A DNA stretch of 64,000 bases from Bacteroidota bacterium (GCA_023460855.1 JAEWOS010000011.1:37671-101670); one strand, 5' to 3'. Positions 8,971-18,820 are shown, counted from the first letter of the stretch. The notes: generated from the letters alone by a model not told the origin. Numbers and translations: made by a program.

Positions 8971-9198
8971 ATGAAATATTTAAAAGTTACGCTGGATCAG
9001 CAGCAAGATCCGGCAACAATTCAACAGCTGATGCAGTTGATTAAAGGAGTTGCAAATGTAGAAATCATCAATGAAGAACATCCCGAAAGCGAACTGAAAA
9101 AAGCATTCAACAAAAGCCGGGAACAGCTGAAAAAAGGAGAATACGAAACCATCGTCAGCGATATTTTTGACATTCTGATTTCTCCGAAGCAAAAATAA
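8971..9198 (+). CDS. small conserved hypothetical protein
   Basis: 75 residues, no signal peptide or membrane segment. The first half looks like beta-alpha (MKYLKVTLDQQQDPATIQQLMQ); the second is a charged helix (ESELKKAFNKSREQLKKGEYETIV). It starts two bases after the serine hydrolase stop, indicating translational coupling. Its size and the N-terminal ferredoxin-like pattern resemble small DUF2683- or antitoxin-like proteins, but there is no partner toxin and I do not recognise the family with confidence. Function unknown. Confidence 0.65.
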   Translation: MKYLKVTLDQQQDPATIQQLMQLIKGVANVEIINEEHPESELKKAFNKSREQLKKGEYETIVSDIFDILISPKQK

Positions 9199-9229
9199 TT
9201 TTCAAATTTTAACGAATAAAATTCTGCAT

Positions 9230-11740
9230 ATGAAAAAAATGCTGATTTCGGCTTTACTGCTTGCCGCTGTCTTCAATTTTAACGGCGTTTACGCACAAAC
9301 TGAAACTTCCGGAAGAGAACCGGTTTACAGAGCCACAGCTACAAAACTCACCGAACTGAAACATACGAAGCTGAAAGTCGGTTTCGATTATGAAAAGGAA
9401 CAGATGAACGGAGAAGCCTGGATTACGGCTGCACCGTATTTTTATTCCCAGAACGAGCTTGTACTCGATGCGAAAGCCATGCTCATTCACGAAGTAGCTC
9501 TTGAAACCGGTGGAAAAAAAGCGCCGTTGAAGTACACCTACACCAACGATCAGCTTAAAATTTCACTGGATAAACCGTATCAGAAAAATCAGGATTACAC
9601 GGTGTATATTAAATATACGGCCCGTCCCAACGAAGTGAAACCGGGAGGAAGCGCTGCTATCACGGATAATAAAGGACTTTACTTCATTAATTCCGACGGC
9701 AAAGAAACCGGTAAGCCGACCCAAATCTGGACACAGGGTGAAACGGAATCTTCTTCTGCGTGGTTTCCGACGATCGATAAACCAAATCAGAAAACCACTC
9801 AGGAAATTTTCATGACCGTTCCTGATAAGTACGTCACGCTGTCGAATGGTGAACTGAAATCTTCGGTAAAATCGGGCAGCGGACTGCGTACCGATCACTG
9901 GGTGATGAACAAGAAACATGCACCTTATCTGTTTTTCATGGGAGTTGGTGAATATGCCGTGGTCAAGGATAAATGGAGAAATATTCCGGTGGATTATTAT
10001 GTGGAGAAAGAATTTGAACCTGTTGCCAAACAGATTTTCGGAAATACACCCGAAATGCTCGAGTTCTTTTCGAAAAAACTGGGTTATGATTATCCGTGGA
10101 ATAAATATTCGCAGATGGTTGCTCGCGATTACGTTTCCGGAGCAATGGAAAATACGACGGCTACACTTCATGCAGAAGCTGCACAGCAGCACGCAGGCGA
10201 TCTTGTTGATGAAAACACCTGGGAAGATGTGATCGCGCACGAAATTTTCCACCACTGGTTCGGAAATCTGGTAACTACAGAAAGCTGGAGCAACCTTACC
10301 GTTAATGAATCTTTCGCGAATTACTCAGAATATCTCTGGAACGAGCATAAGTACGGAAAAGATATAGCAGATTACGGACTGATGAAGGCGCTGCAGGTTT
10401 ATCATCTCGATCCGTCGCTTGCGGGACGCGATCTGGTGCGTTTCAATTACCGTCACAAAGAAGATATGTTCGATATGGTTTCCTATAATAAAGGAGGCGG
10501 AATTCTTCACATGCTGAGAAATTATCTCGGTGACGAAGCTTTTTTTGGCGGACTCAACAAATTTCTGAAAGACAACGAATACCGCACCGGCGAAGCACAT
10601 CAGATCAGGCTTGCTCTTGAAGCTGTTTCCGGTCGCGATCTGAACTGGTTTTTTAATCAGTGGTTTTTTGGAAGCGGACATCCGAAACTTTCGTCCACAC
10701 AGAGTTACGATCCGGTGAAAAAAGAAGTGACGGTTGCAGTAAATCAAAGTCAGAGCACACCTTTTGAATTTCCTCTGGCAATTGACATTTACGAAAACGG
10801 AAAACCTTCCAGAAAAAATATCTGGGTTCAGGCGAAGAGCAAGAACGAATTCCGGTTTGCGGCAAATACGAATCCGCAGTTTGTAAATCTGAATGCAGAC
10901 GGAATTCTCGTTTCAGAAATCAGCGATAACAAAACAGCAGACCAGCTTTTTCAGCAGTATAATGGTTCGAAGGAATTTCTAAGCAGATACAGAGCCGTGG
11001 ATGCAGCAGGAAAGTTGCTAGAAAAAGATGACGCAGCACTGAAAACAATTACTGCTGCACTAAAAGATCCGAATTTCAGAATCAGAATGAAGGCAGTTTC
11101 AGCTCTCGATCTTTCAAAATCTGCACAGGCGAAGCAAACCGCTGCGGAAGTGGAAAAAATGGCCACTTCGGATCCTAAAACGCTGGTTCAGGCGGCTGCA
11201 CTTGCAGCGTTGATCAAAACCAATGACAGAAAGCATCTTCCTCTTTTCGAAAGACAGATTTCATCAGCATCAAGTGCAGTGAAAGCTGCATCATTTGCGG
11301 GAATCGCAATGGCGGATCCGTCAAAAGCTGTCGCAGCGTCCGAAAAACTGGAACTCAAAACCATTTCAGATGAACTGTCGTCGGTTCTGCTGCCTGTAAT
11401 TGTTGACAATAAAATTGAAAAACTGTATCCGGCAATCGGAACTACTGTAGCATTTTACCCGTTCATCAAGTTTCAGGATCCGCCGCTCGGAAATACCGCA
11501 GAACAGGGATTCAACCTGATCATGAGCAGCGACAATCTGAAAGCCACGGAAAGTGTTACAAAAATCCTGGGCCAGGCAAAAGGACAGCTTTCACAGAATC
11601 CACAGGCGAAAATGATGATTCAGAATATACTGAAAGACGGTCTTGCGAAGAAAATGCAGGTGCTGAAAAGCAATCCGCAGGCTCCGACCATAAACCGGCA
11701 GGTTGATTTGCTGAATGAAGCGATTGACGCCTACAAATAA
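9230..11740 (+). CDS. M1 family metallo-aminopeptidase, secreted
   Basis: 836 residues with a signal peptide ending VYAQ (about residue 22). The N-terminal beta domain precedes the exopeptidase motif GAMEN. The zinc site HEIFH (His337-His341) is followed 18 residues later by the third ligand Glu in VNESFANYSEYLW. The C-terminal region beyond about 560 is alanine-rich helical HEAT-like repeat, as in longer M1 enzymes. It should remove N-terminal residues from peptides in the periplasm or outside the cell. Transcribed alone after the 75-aa gene, and closed by a strong terminator. High confidence. Confidence 0.95.
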   Translation: MKKMLISALLLAAVFNFNGVYAQTETSGREPVYRATATKLTELKHTKLKVGFDYEKEQMNGEAWITAAPYFYSQNELVLDAKAMLIHEVALETGGKKAPLKYTYTNDQLKISLDKPYQKNQDYTVYIKYTARPNEVKPGGSAAITDNKGLYFINSDGKETGKPTQIWTQGETESSSAWFPTIDKPNQKTTQEIFMTVPDKYVTLSNGELKSSVKSGSGLRTDHWVMNKKHAPYLFFMGVGEYAVVKDKWRNIPVDYYVEKEFEPVAKQIFGNTPEMLEFFSKKLGYDYPWNKYSQMVARDYVSGAMENTTATLHAEAAQQHAGDLVDENTWEDVIAHEIFHHWFGNLVTTESWSNLTVNESFANYSEYLWNEHKYGKDIADYGLMKALQVYHLDPSLAGRDLVRFNYRHKEDMFDMVSYNKGGGILHMLRNYLGDEAFFGGLNKFLKDNEYRTGEAHQIRLALEAVSGRDLNWFFNQWFFGSGHPKLSSTQSYDPVKKEVTVAVNQSQSTPFEFPLAIDIYENGKPSRKNIWVQAKSKNEFRFAANTNPQFVNLNADGILVSEISDNKTADQLFQQYNGSKEFLSRYRAVDAAGKLLEKDDAALKTITAALKDPNFRIRMKAVSALDLSKSAQAKQTAAEVEKMATSDPKTLVQAAALAALIKTNDRKHLPLFERQISSASSAVKAASFAGIAMADPSKAVAASEKLELKTISDELSSVLLPVIVDNKIEKLYPAIGTTVAFYPFIKFQDPPLGNTAEQGFNLIMSSDNLKATESVTKILGQAKGQLSQNPQAKMMIQNILKDGLAKKMQVLKSNPQAPTINRQVDLLNEAIDAYK

Positions 11741-11747
11741 ATAAAGT

Positions 11748-11776
11748 AAGAGCTGCAAAATTTGCAGCTCTTTTAT
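11748..11776 (+). terminator. rho-independent terminator between convergent genes
   Basis: AAGAGCTGC pairs perfectly with GCAGCTCTT around an A/T loop, followed by TTTTATTTTA. It ends the aminopeptidase transcript and may also serve the opposing muramidase gene. Confidence 0.85.
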
Positions 11777-11806
11777 TTTACAAATAATATTTAGACAGAT
11801 CGGGAA

Positions 11807-13000
11807 TCAGTCTTCGTAAACAATATATTTTGCACGGATTGCGCTGTATTTCTCAAGATCTGCTTTCCAGGAATCCCGGATTTCCTGTTCCGTTTCACCA
11901 GCGATAATCTGTTTGCGGAGTTCGTCTGTTCCGGCGAGTTTATCAAAGAACAGATTGGACAAAAAGAAATTCTGCTGCGGATTTTTGTAAGCTTTATAGG
12001 ATTTCAGCAGCCATTCCAGATTGAGTTTTCTTAAATCTGTAGTGTAATTGCTGAGGTTTTCACCGTAGCAGGTTTTTCCGTTCAGGAACGGATCTTTTGC
12101 ACCATAATTTGGTCTGGGTGTAAACTGATAGGGCAGGCCTTTTGTCCAGGGAGAACCATAAATCTGAAACGGAAGCTCCGTGCCGCGTCCCACGGAAACC
12201 TGGGTGCCTTCAAAAAAGCAAAGGCTTGGATACAGATTGATCGACACGTCATTCGGGAGATTGGGTGAAGGTCTTTCCGAAATTTCATAGCGCGAATTTT
12301 TGTTGTAGCCCTGCATCGGAATCAGGGTGTAATTAGCGGTAAGTCCTTTCTGTAGCCACTTTTCGCCGTTCACCATTTTGCCGTACTCGCCAATCGTGAG
12401 TCCGTAAACTACCGGAACATTGTGCATTCCGACAAAACTTTTCCATTTATTTTTCAGAACCGGACCGTCAATATAACCGTCGTGCGGATTTGGCCTGTCC
12501 AGCACCATCACTTCAATTCCGTTTTCTGCGGCTGCTTCCATGACGTAAGTAAGCGTGGAAATATAAGTATAAAACCGAACACCAACATCCTGAATATCAA
12601 AAAGAACGACATCAATGCCCTGCAACTGCTGTTTTGTTGGTTTTTTATTATTTCCGTACAGGGAAACAATCGGAACTCCGGTTTTTGTATCGACTCCGTT
12701 TTTTACGTGTTCGCCTGCATCTGCATTCCCACGGAAACCGTGTTCCGGCGCAAAAATGGACTTCACTTTTACTTTACTGGCAACCAGAAAATCCACTAGA
12801 TGCGTTTGATCATTCATCAGTCCGGTCTGGTTGGTCACCACGCCAATTGTTTTATTTTGGAGAAGCGGCAGGTAAAGCTCCGGTCTGTCGGCTCCGGTTT
12901 TGAAGCAGTCTGCCTTTGCAGTTTGCGCTTTGCATGAGACAAAACTGAAAATGGTTAGCGCAGTTATAAGTAAATTTTTAAATTTGACGTCTAAAATCAT
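11807..13000 (-). CDS. DUF1343 exo-beta-N-acetylmuramidase (NamZ-like) lipoprotein
   Basis: 397 residues. The N-terminus has a hydrophobic segment ending FVSC (Cys23), a lipobox. The family core is clear: GVVTNQTGLM, APEHGFRGNADAGE near residues 82-95, DIQDVGVRFYTYIST, DRPNPHDG, YGLTIGEYGKM and PFQIYGSPW. DUF1343 proteins have been shown in Bacteroidota (Tannerella) and Bacillus to be exo-acting N-acetylmuramidases (NamZ) that release terminal MurNAc from peptidoglycan fragments. A role in wall recycling or scavenging follows by homology. Its ATG lies four bases from the proposed start of the divergent permease gene. Confidence 0.88.
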   Translation of the reverse strand: MILDVKFKNLLITALTIFSFVSCKAQTAKADCFKTGADRPELYLPLLQNKTIGVVTNQTGLMNDQTHLVDFLVASKVKVKSIFAPEHGFRGNADAGEHVKNGVDTKTGVPIVSLYGNNKKPTKQQLQGIDVVLFDIQDVGVRFYTYISTLTYVMEAAAENGIEVMVLDRPNPHDGYIDGPVLKNKWKSFVGMHNVPVVYGLTIGEYGKMVNGEKWLQKGLTANYTLIPMQGYNKNSRYEISERPSPNLPNDVSINLYPSLCFFEGTQVSVGRGTELPFQIYGSPWTKGLPYQFTPRPNYGAKDPFLNGKTCYGENLSNYTTDLRKLNLEWLLKSYKAYKNPQQNFFLSNLFFDKLAGTDELRKQIIAGETEQEIRDSWKADLEKYSAIRAKYIVYED

Positions 13001-13004
13001 CGGA

Positions 13005-14234
13005 TTGAATTTTCCCTTTTATTTCTCCAAAAAGATAGCTTTTTCCAAAGATAACAAAAATAATCTCTCACGGGTGATCATCTTTATTGGCCGGCTTTCT
13101 GTAGCATTAGGGATTATAGTTTCGCTGCTCACGGTGTCAATAGGTTTCGGTTCCAAACAGGCCATAAAGGAAAGAATGGCGGATTTCAGCGGACACATTA
13201 ATATTAAGTCGAAACGGTCCAATTCCTCTTATGATTCATCAGTTCTGGATAAAGAGGGGCTGAAACTGAAAGAAATTACTGCCAATCCGCAGATTGCAGG
13301 TCTGCAGAAATATGCAACAGCTACAGGAATTCTGCGGAATGAGCACAATTTTGCGGGAATTATTTTCAAAGGTGTCGGAAATGATTTCGATCACAAAAGA
13401 TTCAAAAAATTTCTGATTGCGGGAGAAACGCCTAAAGTCACCGAGAAAGGTTACAACCACGGCATCGTGCTTTCCGAAAAAATAGCCGCCGACCTGCATC
13501 TTAAAGTGAAGGACAGCATTGTTGCGATATTCTCCAGACAGAATGAGAATGTTATCTACCGGAAGTTTGAAGTGATTGGTGTGTATAAAACCGATATAAA
13601 AATGATTGATGATCAGTATGTTATTGGTGGAATCAATCATGTTCGGCGAATCCTTGATCTGGAAAAGGATGATGTTGGCGGAATGGATGTCTTTCTGAAA
13701 AATGTGAATAACATCGACAAAGTTGCACCGGAAATCGATCAGGAAGTCGGTATCAAGAATTATGTGGAAACGGCAACTTCCAAATATCCGCAGATTATGG
13801 ACATGATCAGTATTTTCGATAATAACATCGCGATTATCATCATCATTATGCTGATCGTGGTGATTATCAACATTGTGATGGTGCTGCTTTTTCTGATTAT
13901 CGAGCGGACAAACTCTATCGGACTTCTGAAAACACTTGGCTCGAGTAACGGACAGATCCGGAGAATCTTTATCAATTATACGCTCCTCATTATGATTCCG
14001 GGTTTGATTATCGGGAATGTGATCGGGCTGCTTTTACTCACTTTGCAGAAGGTTTTTGGAATCGTGACGCTGAATCCGGAGGAATATTATATCAGTACGG
14101 TTCCGGTTGATCTGAATCCTCTAATTCCGTTGCTTATTTCTGCAGGAATTCTGCTTATTTCTGCAGTTGCACTGATTGTCCCAAGTTATCTGATCAGCAA
14201 AATTTCACCGGTGAAGTCGCTGCGCTACAGCTAA
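13005..14234 (+). CDS. FtsX-like ABC transporter permease (LolC/E or MacB type)
   Basis: About 409 residues from the TTG at 13005. The frame is open back to an ATG at 12900, but that would add 35 unlike residues overlapping the divergent gene; family members start MNFPxYxAK, which fits the TTG (NFPFYFSKKIAFSK). One N-terminal helix near 25-45, a large periplasmic MacB-type domain, then three C-terminal helices of the FtsX domain (about 275-400) are visible. Such permeases work with an ATPase in lipoprotein release or efflux. No ATPase gene is adjacent, so the partner is encoded elsewhere. Confidence 0.85.
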   Translation: MNFPFYFSKKIAFSKDNKNNLSRVIIFIGRLSVALGIIVSLLTVSIGFGSKQAIKERMADFSGHINIKSKRSNSSYDSSVLDKEGLKLKEITANPQIAGLQKYATATGILRNEHNFAGIIFKGVGNDFDHKRFKKFLIAGETPKVTEKGYNHGIVLSEKIAADLHLKVKDSIVAIFSRQNENVIYRKFEVIGVYKTDIKMIDDQYVIGGINHVRRILDLEKDDVGGMDVFLKNVNNIDKVAPEIDQEVGIKNYVETATSKYPQIMDMISIFDNNIAIIIIIMLIVVIINIVMVLLFLIIERTNSIGLLKTLGSSNGQIRRIFINYTLLIMIPGLIIGNVIGLLLLTLQKVFGIVTLNPEEYYISTVPVDLNPLIPLLISAGILLISAVALIVPSYLISKISPVKSLRYS

Positions 14235-14245
14235 TTTATTAGCCT

Positions 14246-14253
14246 TATCTTTG
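14246..14253 (+). promoter_or_regulatory. -7 promoter box before the cysteine-synthase-like gene
   Basis: TATCTTTG matches TAnnTTTG, 32 bases upstream of the ATG at 14286. No clear -33 element. Confidence 0.45.
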
Positions 14254-14285
14254 CACCCTGAAATTAATTCATAAACAAATTCTTA

Positions 14286-15266
14286 ATGAAATACGCTCAA
14301 AATATTCTTGAAACCATAGGCAATACGCCCTTGGTGAAGCTAAATAAAGTGCTTGGTGACGATTTTCCTGCACTGGTCCTGGCAAAACTGGAAACCTTCA
14401 ATCCCGGGAATTCTGTAAAGGACAGAATGGCGGTAAAAATGGTAGAAGATGCTGAAAAGGACGGCCGTTTGAAACCGGGTGGAACAATAATCGAAGGTAC
14501 TTCCGGAAATACCGGAATGGGACTTGCGCTTGCCGCAATTGTTAAAGGTTATAAATGCATTTTTGTTACCAATTCCAAGCAGTCCAAGGAGAAAGTTGAT
14601 GTTTTAAAAGCGATGGGTGCAGAAGTAGTGGTGTGTCCGACAGATGTGAAGCCTACCGACCCGAGATCTTATTATTCCGTTTCCAAAAGACTGGCAAGTG
14701 AAACAGAAAACGGATGGTATGTCAATCAGTATGATAATCTATCCAACCGTGATGCGCATTACGAAGAAACTGCACCTGAAATCTGGGAACAGACCGAAGG
14801 AAAGCTTACCCATTTTGTTGTAGGAGCAGGAACAGGCGGAACCATCACGGGATGTGGAAAATATTTCAAGGAAAAAAATCCTGACGTTGAAATTATCGGT
14901 GTGGATACGTACGGTTCTATCCTAAAGGAAATCCACGAAACGGGTGAAATCAAACTGGAAAATGCATATTCCTATATTACTGAAGGAATCGGTGAAGACA
15001 TTCTTCCGGAGAATTATGATATGTCTGTAATCGATCATTTCGAAAAAGTAACCGATAAAGACGGTGCTGTTTATGCGAGAAAACTTGCAAAAGAAGAAGG
15101 GATTTTCTGCGGTTATTCAGCAGGAAGTGCCATCGCCGCAATTAAGCAGATGCAGGACCGTTTTACGAAAGACGATGTTATCGTGGTGCTGCTGCACGAT
15201 CACGGTTCGCGATATGTTGCAAAAGTTTATAATGACGACTGGATGAAAGAACAAGGGTGGCTATAA
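14286..15266 (+). CDS. PLP-dependent cysteine synthase / cystathionine beta-synthase-like enzyme
   Basis: 326 residues, fold-type II PLP enzyme. The PLP lysine lies in NPGNSVKDRM near residue 43. The phosphate-binding TSGNTGMGLA, the GAGTGGTITG loop and a C-terminal GYSAGSAIAA are present. Details such as VKDRMAVKMVEDAEKDGRLK and KEKVDVLKAMGAEVV are closer to cystathionine beta-synthase than to classic CysK. It has no C-terminal CBS regulatory domain. Either O-acetylserine sulfhydrylation (cysteine synthesis) or homocysteine plus serine condensation is possible. Monocistronic, with its own -7 box and a terminator overlapping its stop. Confidence 0.92.
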   Translation: MKYAQNILETIGNTPLVKLNKVLGDDFPALVLAKLETFNPGNSVKDRMAVKMVEDAEKDGRLKPGGTIIEGTSGNTGMGLALAAIVKGYKCIFVTNSKQSKEKVDVLKAMGAEVVVCPTDVKPTDPRSYYSVSKRLASETENGWYVNQYDNLSNRDAHYEETAPEIWEQTEGKLTHFVVGAGTGGTITGCGKYFKEKNPDVEIIGVDTYGSILKEIHETGEIKLENAYSYITEGIGEDILPENYDMSVIDHFEKVTDKDGAVYARKLAKEEGIFCGYSAGSAIAAIKQMQDRFTKDDVIVVLLHDHGSRYVAKVYNDDWMKEQGWL

Positions 15267-15280
15267 AGCCACTTTTTTTT
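15257..15280 (+). terminator. terminator overlapping the stop codon
   Basis: GTGGCT pairs with AGCCAC around ATAA, followed by nine T. The stem begins inside the last codons of the cysteine-synthase-like gene and its loop holds most of the TAA stop, so the transcript ends almost at the stop. Confidence 0.85.
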
Positions 15281-15323
15281 ATATAATATGTTAAATTATA
15301 TGCCCGGAAATGCAAAGTTTTAT

Positions 15324-15331
15324 TAAATTTG
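15324..15331 (+). promoter_or_regulatory. -7 promoter box before the T9SS cargo gene
   Basis: TAAATTTG matches TAnnTTTG and lies 26 bases before the ATG at 15358. No -33 TTTG at the ideal distance. Confidence 0.45.
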
Positions 15332-15357
15332 TGGGAATTACATAGAAAATTTAAAAA

Positions 15358-18183
15358 ATGAAAAAATATTTCTATCTTCTTTTGTTGGCATTTTTTGCCA
15401 TTAACACACATGCACAGCGAGATACAGAACACTGGTTTGCTCCGATGAAAGCCCGGACAGGCTCCAGTCATCAGCAGGCGCTGTTTCTGTCTACAGATTC
15501 TGTGACACCATTTCCGGTTTCCATTTACAGTAACAATATTCTTTTGGGTACTGTTACCATCAGTAAAGGAAGTCCGCAACAATTTCCGGTAGATATCGAC
15601 CGGATTATTGCCAAACTTGAATGGGATACGTTTACAGTTATTGACAAAGGTCTTTATCTGACGGGAGCGAATCCGTTTTTTGCAACGCTTCGTTTTTCGG
15701 TACTTTCACATGGTGAAATTTTAACATCGAAAGGTAAGGCAGGTATTGGTACTAAATTTTACGCGGTTAACGCACCGTCAACAATCAGTTCCAGTTCCGA
15801 CAATTTCACGGTCGGGGTTTTAGCGACTGAGGACAACACAGCGGTGACGATTTCGGGATATGATCCTGCAGTAGAATTTTCCAATGGGTCTTCCGGTATC
15901 ACTAATCCTACTATTACATTCAACTTGAATAAAGGACAGTCCTATCTCATGGAAGGCTACAATAATATCGCCGCAAACCGGGAAGGATTTATCGGAGCCA
16001 AGATTGAAGCGACAAAACCCATATCTGTCACCAATGGAAATTTCGGTGGCAACTATGTAATTGGAAACGGTTCAACAGGAACCGACATCATTATGGACCA
16101 GTCCGTACCTACTGAAAGATTAGGGAAAGATTTTGTGCTGGTGAAAGGGTACGGTACTTTAACTGCCGGAACGGAGGGTGCTATCGTTGTAGCGACGGTA
16201 GACGGCACACAAATCAGCGTTAACGGCGGTCCTGTTCTGGCAACCATCAACGAAGGAGAACATTACAGAGTTCTTTCAGATGCTTATCAGAATAACGGAA
16301 CCGGTGGAACCGAGCATTATAATATGTTTTTGCAGACCTCGGAAAACGCCTATGTTTATCAGCTGCTTTCGGGTGTAGCCACCAGTAATAACCAGTCCGG
16401 ATTCAACTACATTCCGCCGTTAAGCTGTTATTTGCCAAGAACCATTAACGAAATTGGATTAATTAATCAGATGCCGGGTGCGAGCCCGACTCCTACCGTA
16501 AAATTAAATGTTCTTACCGAAGCAGGAGCAGTAGTTTCTGTAAACGGTATAACACCAACTGCGGCACAGGGTCCTTTTCCTGTAACCGGAACTTCAGCCT
16601 GGGTATCCTACAGTATTCTGAATGTTTCAGGAAATTACACCATTACTTCTGACAAAGCTGTTACGGCCGGTATTGCGGCAGGTTCCGGTGCGATGGGTTA
16701 TGGCGGTTATTTTGCAGGTTTCTCTTCAGTACCTGCGGTTTCAAAAGTAACGGGAGAATGTGTACCGGGTCTTGTTATTGCGGTGGACGATATTTTCCAG
16801 ACTTATCAGTGGAACAGAAACGGCAACCCAATCGCTGGAGCTAATTCCAATACTTATACACCGACACAGTCGGGATCCTATACCTGTACAGTTTCTATCG
16901 GAACATGTGCACCGGTAACAACGCCTCCGTACATTGTTAAAAACTGTACGTTTGAAAGTACTCAAAACCTGGGTACATGTACAACACTAACAATTACACC
17001 GGCGTTTTCTGCACCAACCACACAGACTGTAGTACCAACCACAGTTACAATTTTAACACCTCCGACTTTAGGTACGGTTACTATTGATCCTGCAACAGGA
17101 ATCATCACGTATACCAGAAATCCGGGTGTAACAGGTTCTGACCAGTTTGTATTCACATTCTGCGGAAACGATCCTGTTTTCACAGATTGCGAGGAAGTGA
17201 CTGTTAATATTCTTCCACCGGTTTATCCGGTAGCATACGATGCTGTACTGCAGGGCTGCTACATTCCGGAAGATCTTACAAGAGGAACATTCGACCTGAA
17301 TAATGCAGATGTTTCGAACACACCGAATACGACACTGAAATTCTATCCTACGCTTGTTGATGCGCAGAATGACACCAATCCGATTGTTACTACTGCCGGT
17401 TACGTTGCTACTGAAGGAACTAATATTTATGTAAGAGTTTACAGTAATACAGGATGTTTCAGCATCTCTAAAATTACACTTACAATTGTAGCACCGAAAT
17501 ATTCAACAGTGCTGCAGGACAAAGTGATCTGTGAAGATGCTACAGCGTCGCTTGATGCTGGACCTGGATACGATGCTTATGTTTGGAGTACAGGTGCAAC
17601 AACTCAGTCAGTTACCAATCTTCCGATCGGAGAGTACTGGGTTGATCTTCACCATGAAGGATGTACAACGCGTCAGTTTGTAAGAATTCTGAAATCTTCT
17701 TCTCCGACAGTAACGAATATTGATATTACCAATAATACAGTAACACTTACTGCAACTGGAGGAAATCCACCGTACGAATATTCAATGGACGGCGTAACAT
17801 GGCAAAGTTCAAATGTATTCAGCGGACTTCTTCGCGGAGAGAATACGTTCTACGTGAGAGATTCTTACAACTGTGCACCGATTTCCGTAACTGTGACGGT
17901 TCCAAACCTGATCAACGCTATTACGCCAAACGGTGATAATCAGAATGACGTAATTGATTATCGCGCGCTTGCATACAAGGAAAATCTTACGTTCACCGTG
18001 TATGACCGTTACGGAAAATTAATCCATACAGCTGATAAGAGCAATAACCATTCTTGGAACGGATACTTCCAGGGGAAAAAACTTCCTACATCAACGTACT
18101 GGTATACGATTACCTGGACAGAAGATGACGCAGCGAAAACCTTCGTGAAATATTCCGGTTGGGTACTTGTTAAGAATCAATAG
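15358..18183 (+). CDS. T9SS type B cargo protein with IgGFc-binding-like N-terminal domain
   Basis: 941 residues with a signal peptide ending THAQ (about residue 20). Residues 20-460 are a long beta-rich region with NFTVGVLATEDNTAVTISGYDP and QSYLMEGYNNIA segments. These resemble the IgGFc-binding protein N-terminal domain. Ig-like and cadherin-like repeats follow (VCEDATASLDAG, TGGNPPYEYSMDG). The last 90 residues (from about 850, INAITPNGDNQND then FTVYDRYGKLIH, WNGYFQGKKLPTSTYWYTI) are the gliding-motility-associated C-terminal domain. That is a type B sorting signal for the type IX secretion system. It should be exported to the cell surface or medium, perhaps as an adhesin. Monocistronic. 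Confidence 0.92.
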   Translation: MKKYFYLLLLAFFAINTHAQRDTEHWFAPMKARTGSSHQQALFLSTDSVTPFPVSIYSNNILLGTVTISKGSPQQFPVDIDRIIAKLEWDTFTVIDKGLYLTGANPFFATLRFSVLSHGEILTSKGKAGIGTKFYAVNAPSTISSSSDNFTVGVLATEDNTAVTISGYDPAVEFSNGSSGITNPTITFNLNKGQSYLMEGYNNIAANREGFIGAKIEATKPISVTNGNFGGNYVIGNGSTGTDIIMDQSVPTERLGKDFVLVKGYGTLTAGTEGAIVVATVDGTQISVNGGPVLATINEGEHYRVLSDAYQNNGTGGTEHYNMFLQTSENAYVYQLLSGVATSNNQSGFNYIPPLSCYLPRTINEIGLINQMPGASPTPTVKLNVLTEAGAVVSVNGITPTAAQGPFPVTGTSAWVSYSILNVSGNYTITSDKAVTAGIAAGSGAMGYGGYFAGFSSVPAVSKVTGECVPGLVIAVDDIFQTYQWNRNGNPIAGANSNTYTPTQSGSYTCTVSIGTCAPVTTPPYIVKNCTFESTQNLGTCTTLTITPAFSAPTTQTVVPTTVTILTPPTLGTVTIDPATGIITYTRNPGVTGSDQFVFTFCGNDPVFTDCEEVTVNILPPVYPVAYDAVLQGCYIPEDLTRGTFDLNNADVSNTPNTTLKFYPTLVDAQNDTNPIVTTAGYVATEGTNIYVRVYSNTGCFSISKITLTIVAPKYSTVLQDKVICEDATASLDAGPGYDAYVWSTGATTQSVTNLPIGEYWVDLHHEGCTTRQFVRILKSSSPTVTNIDITNNTVTLTATGGNPPYEYSMDGVTWQSSNVFSGLLRGENTFYVRDSYNCAPISVTVTVPNLINAITPNGDNQNDVIDYRALAYKENLTFTVYDRYGKLIHTADKSNNHSWNGYFQGKKLPTSTYWYTITWTEDDAAKTFVKYSGWVLVKNQ

Positions 18184-18210
18184 GAATTAATAATTAATAG
18201 TAAATAGAAA

Positions 18211-18236
18211 AGCACGGTTTTAGCCGTGCTTTTTCG
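18211..18236 (+). terminator. bidirectional terminator
   Basis: AGCACGG pairs with CCGTGCT across a six-base loop, followed by TTTTT and preceded by AAA. It sits between convergent genes and can serve both. Confidence 0.85.
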
Positions 18237-18238
18237 TT

Positions 18239-18736
18239 TTAAGGATTGAGGGATTTCAACTTTTTTGCCAGCTTGTATTCCTCTCTTATTGTTCTGTCAC
18301 CAACTCTTTCAGCCATCCAGACATTTCCTTCCCCAACAAAATATATTCTGTTCGAAACATGTTCCTCTGGATTACTCAGAGTAATAAATGAACCGCTTTC
18401 ATCAAATTTAAATGAGCCGCTGCTGTTGAAAACGCCATCCTGCTCTTCCAGATACGTTTCCTTCATGGTGTAAGTTTTATCATCATTTAAAACGAGCGTC
18501 GTTTCAATTCCGGGGCAGGATGCACAGGGAAGTATTCCGGCATACGTTCCGTTCCAGTCAACAGATGTTTCCGTGTTGTCGCCATCCGCCACAATTTGCA
18601 GCGTGTCTTCAGGATAAACGGCATGCGTCACTGAATCTGCGATGATTTCAGCAGTGCTTTCTGTGTTTGCCTGCTCTTTACTGCAGGAAAAAAGCATCAA
18701 TCCGGCAATTGCAGCCGGTAAGATCATTTTGTTCAT
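18239..18736 (-). CDS. NlpE-like lipoprotein
   Basis: 165 residues from the ATG at 18736. A longer frame exists, but only this start gives a signal peptide with lipobox LMLFSC (Cys at about residue 18). The middle WNGTYAGILPCASCPGIETTLVLNDDKTYTM carries the CxxC and GxYxGxLPCADCPGI signature of the NlpE N-terminal domain. Later KFDESGSFITL completes the small beta-barrel. In E. coli, NlpE is an outer-membrane lipoprotein that senses surface contact and copper through the Cpx system. Cpx is not expected in flavobacteria, so only envelope stress or metal binding can be suggested. Confidence 0.85.
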   Translation of the reverse strand: MNKMILPAAIAGLMLFSCSKEQANTESTAEIIADSVTHAVYPEDTLQIVADGDNTETSVDWNGTYAGILPCASCPGIETTLVLNDDKTYTMKETYLEEQDGVFNSSGSFKFDESGSFITLSNPEEHVSNRIYFVGEGNVWMAERVGDRTIREEYKLAKKLKSLNP

Positions 18737-18820
18737 AAATTCCGATTTTTCACCTTGTATGCAAAAACAGTGCAGATCTCTGGTAATTTTTATTAAACAT
18801 GAATCATAGACTTTTAAACA

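Noticed and set aside
8971..9198. Toxin-antitoxin module
   Set aside because: The 75-residue protein has an antitoxin-like size and charge, but no partner toxin gene lies beside it.
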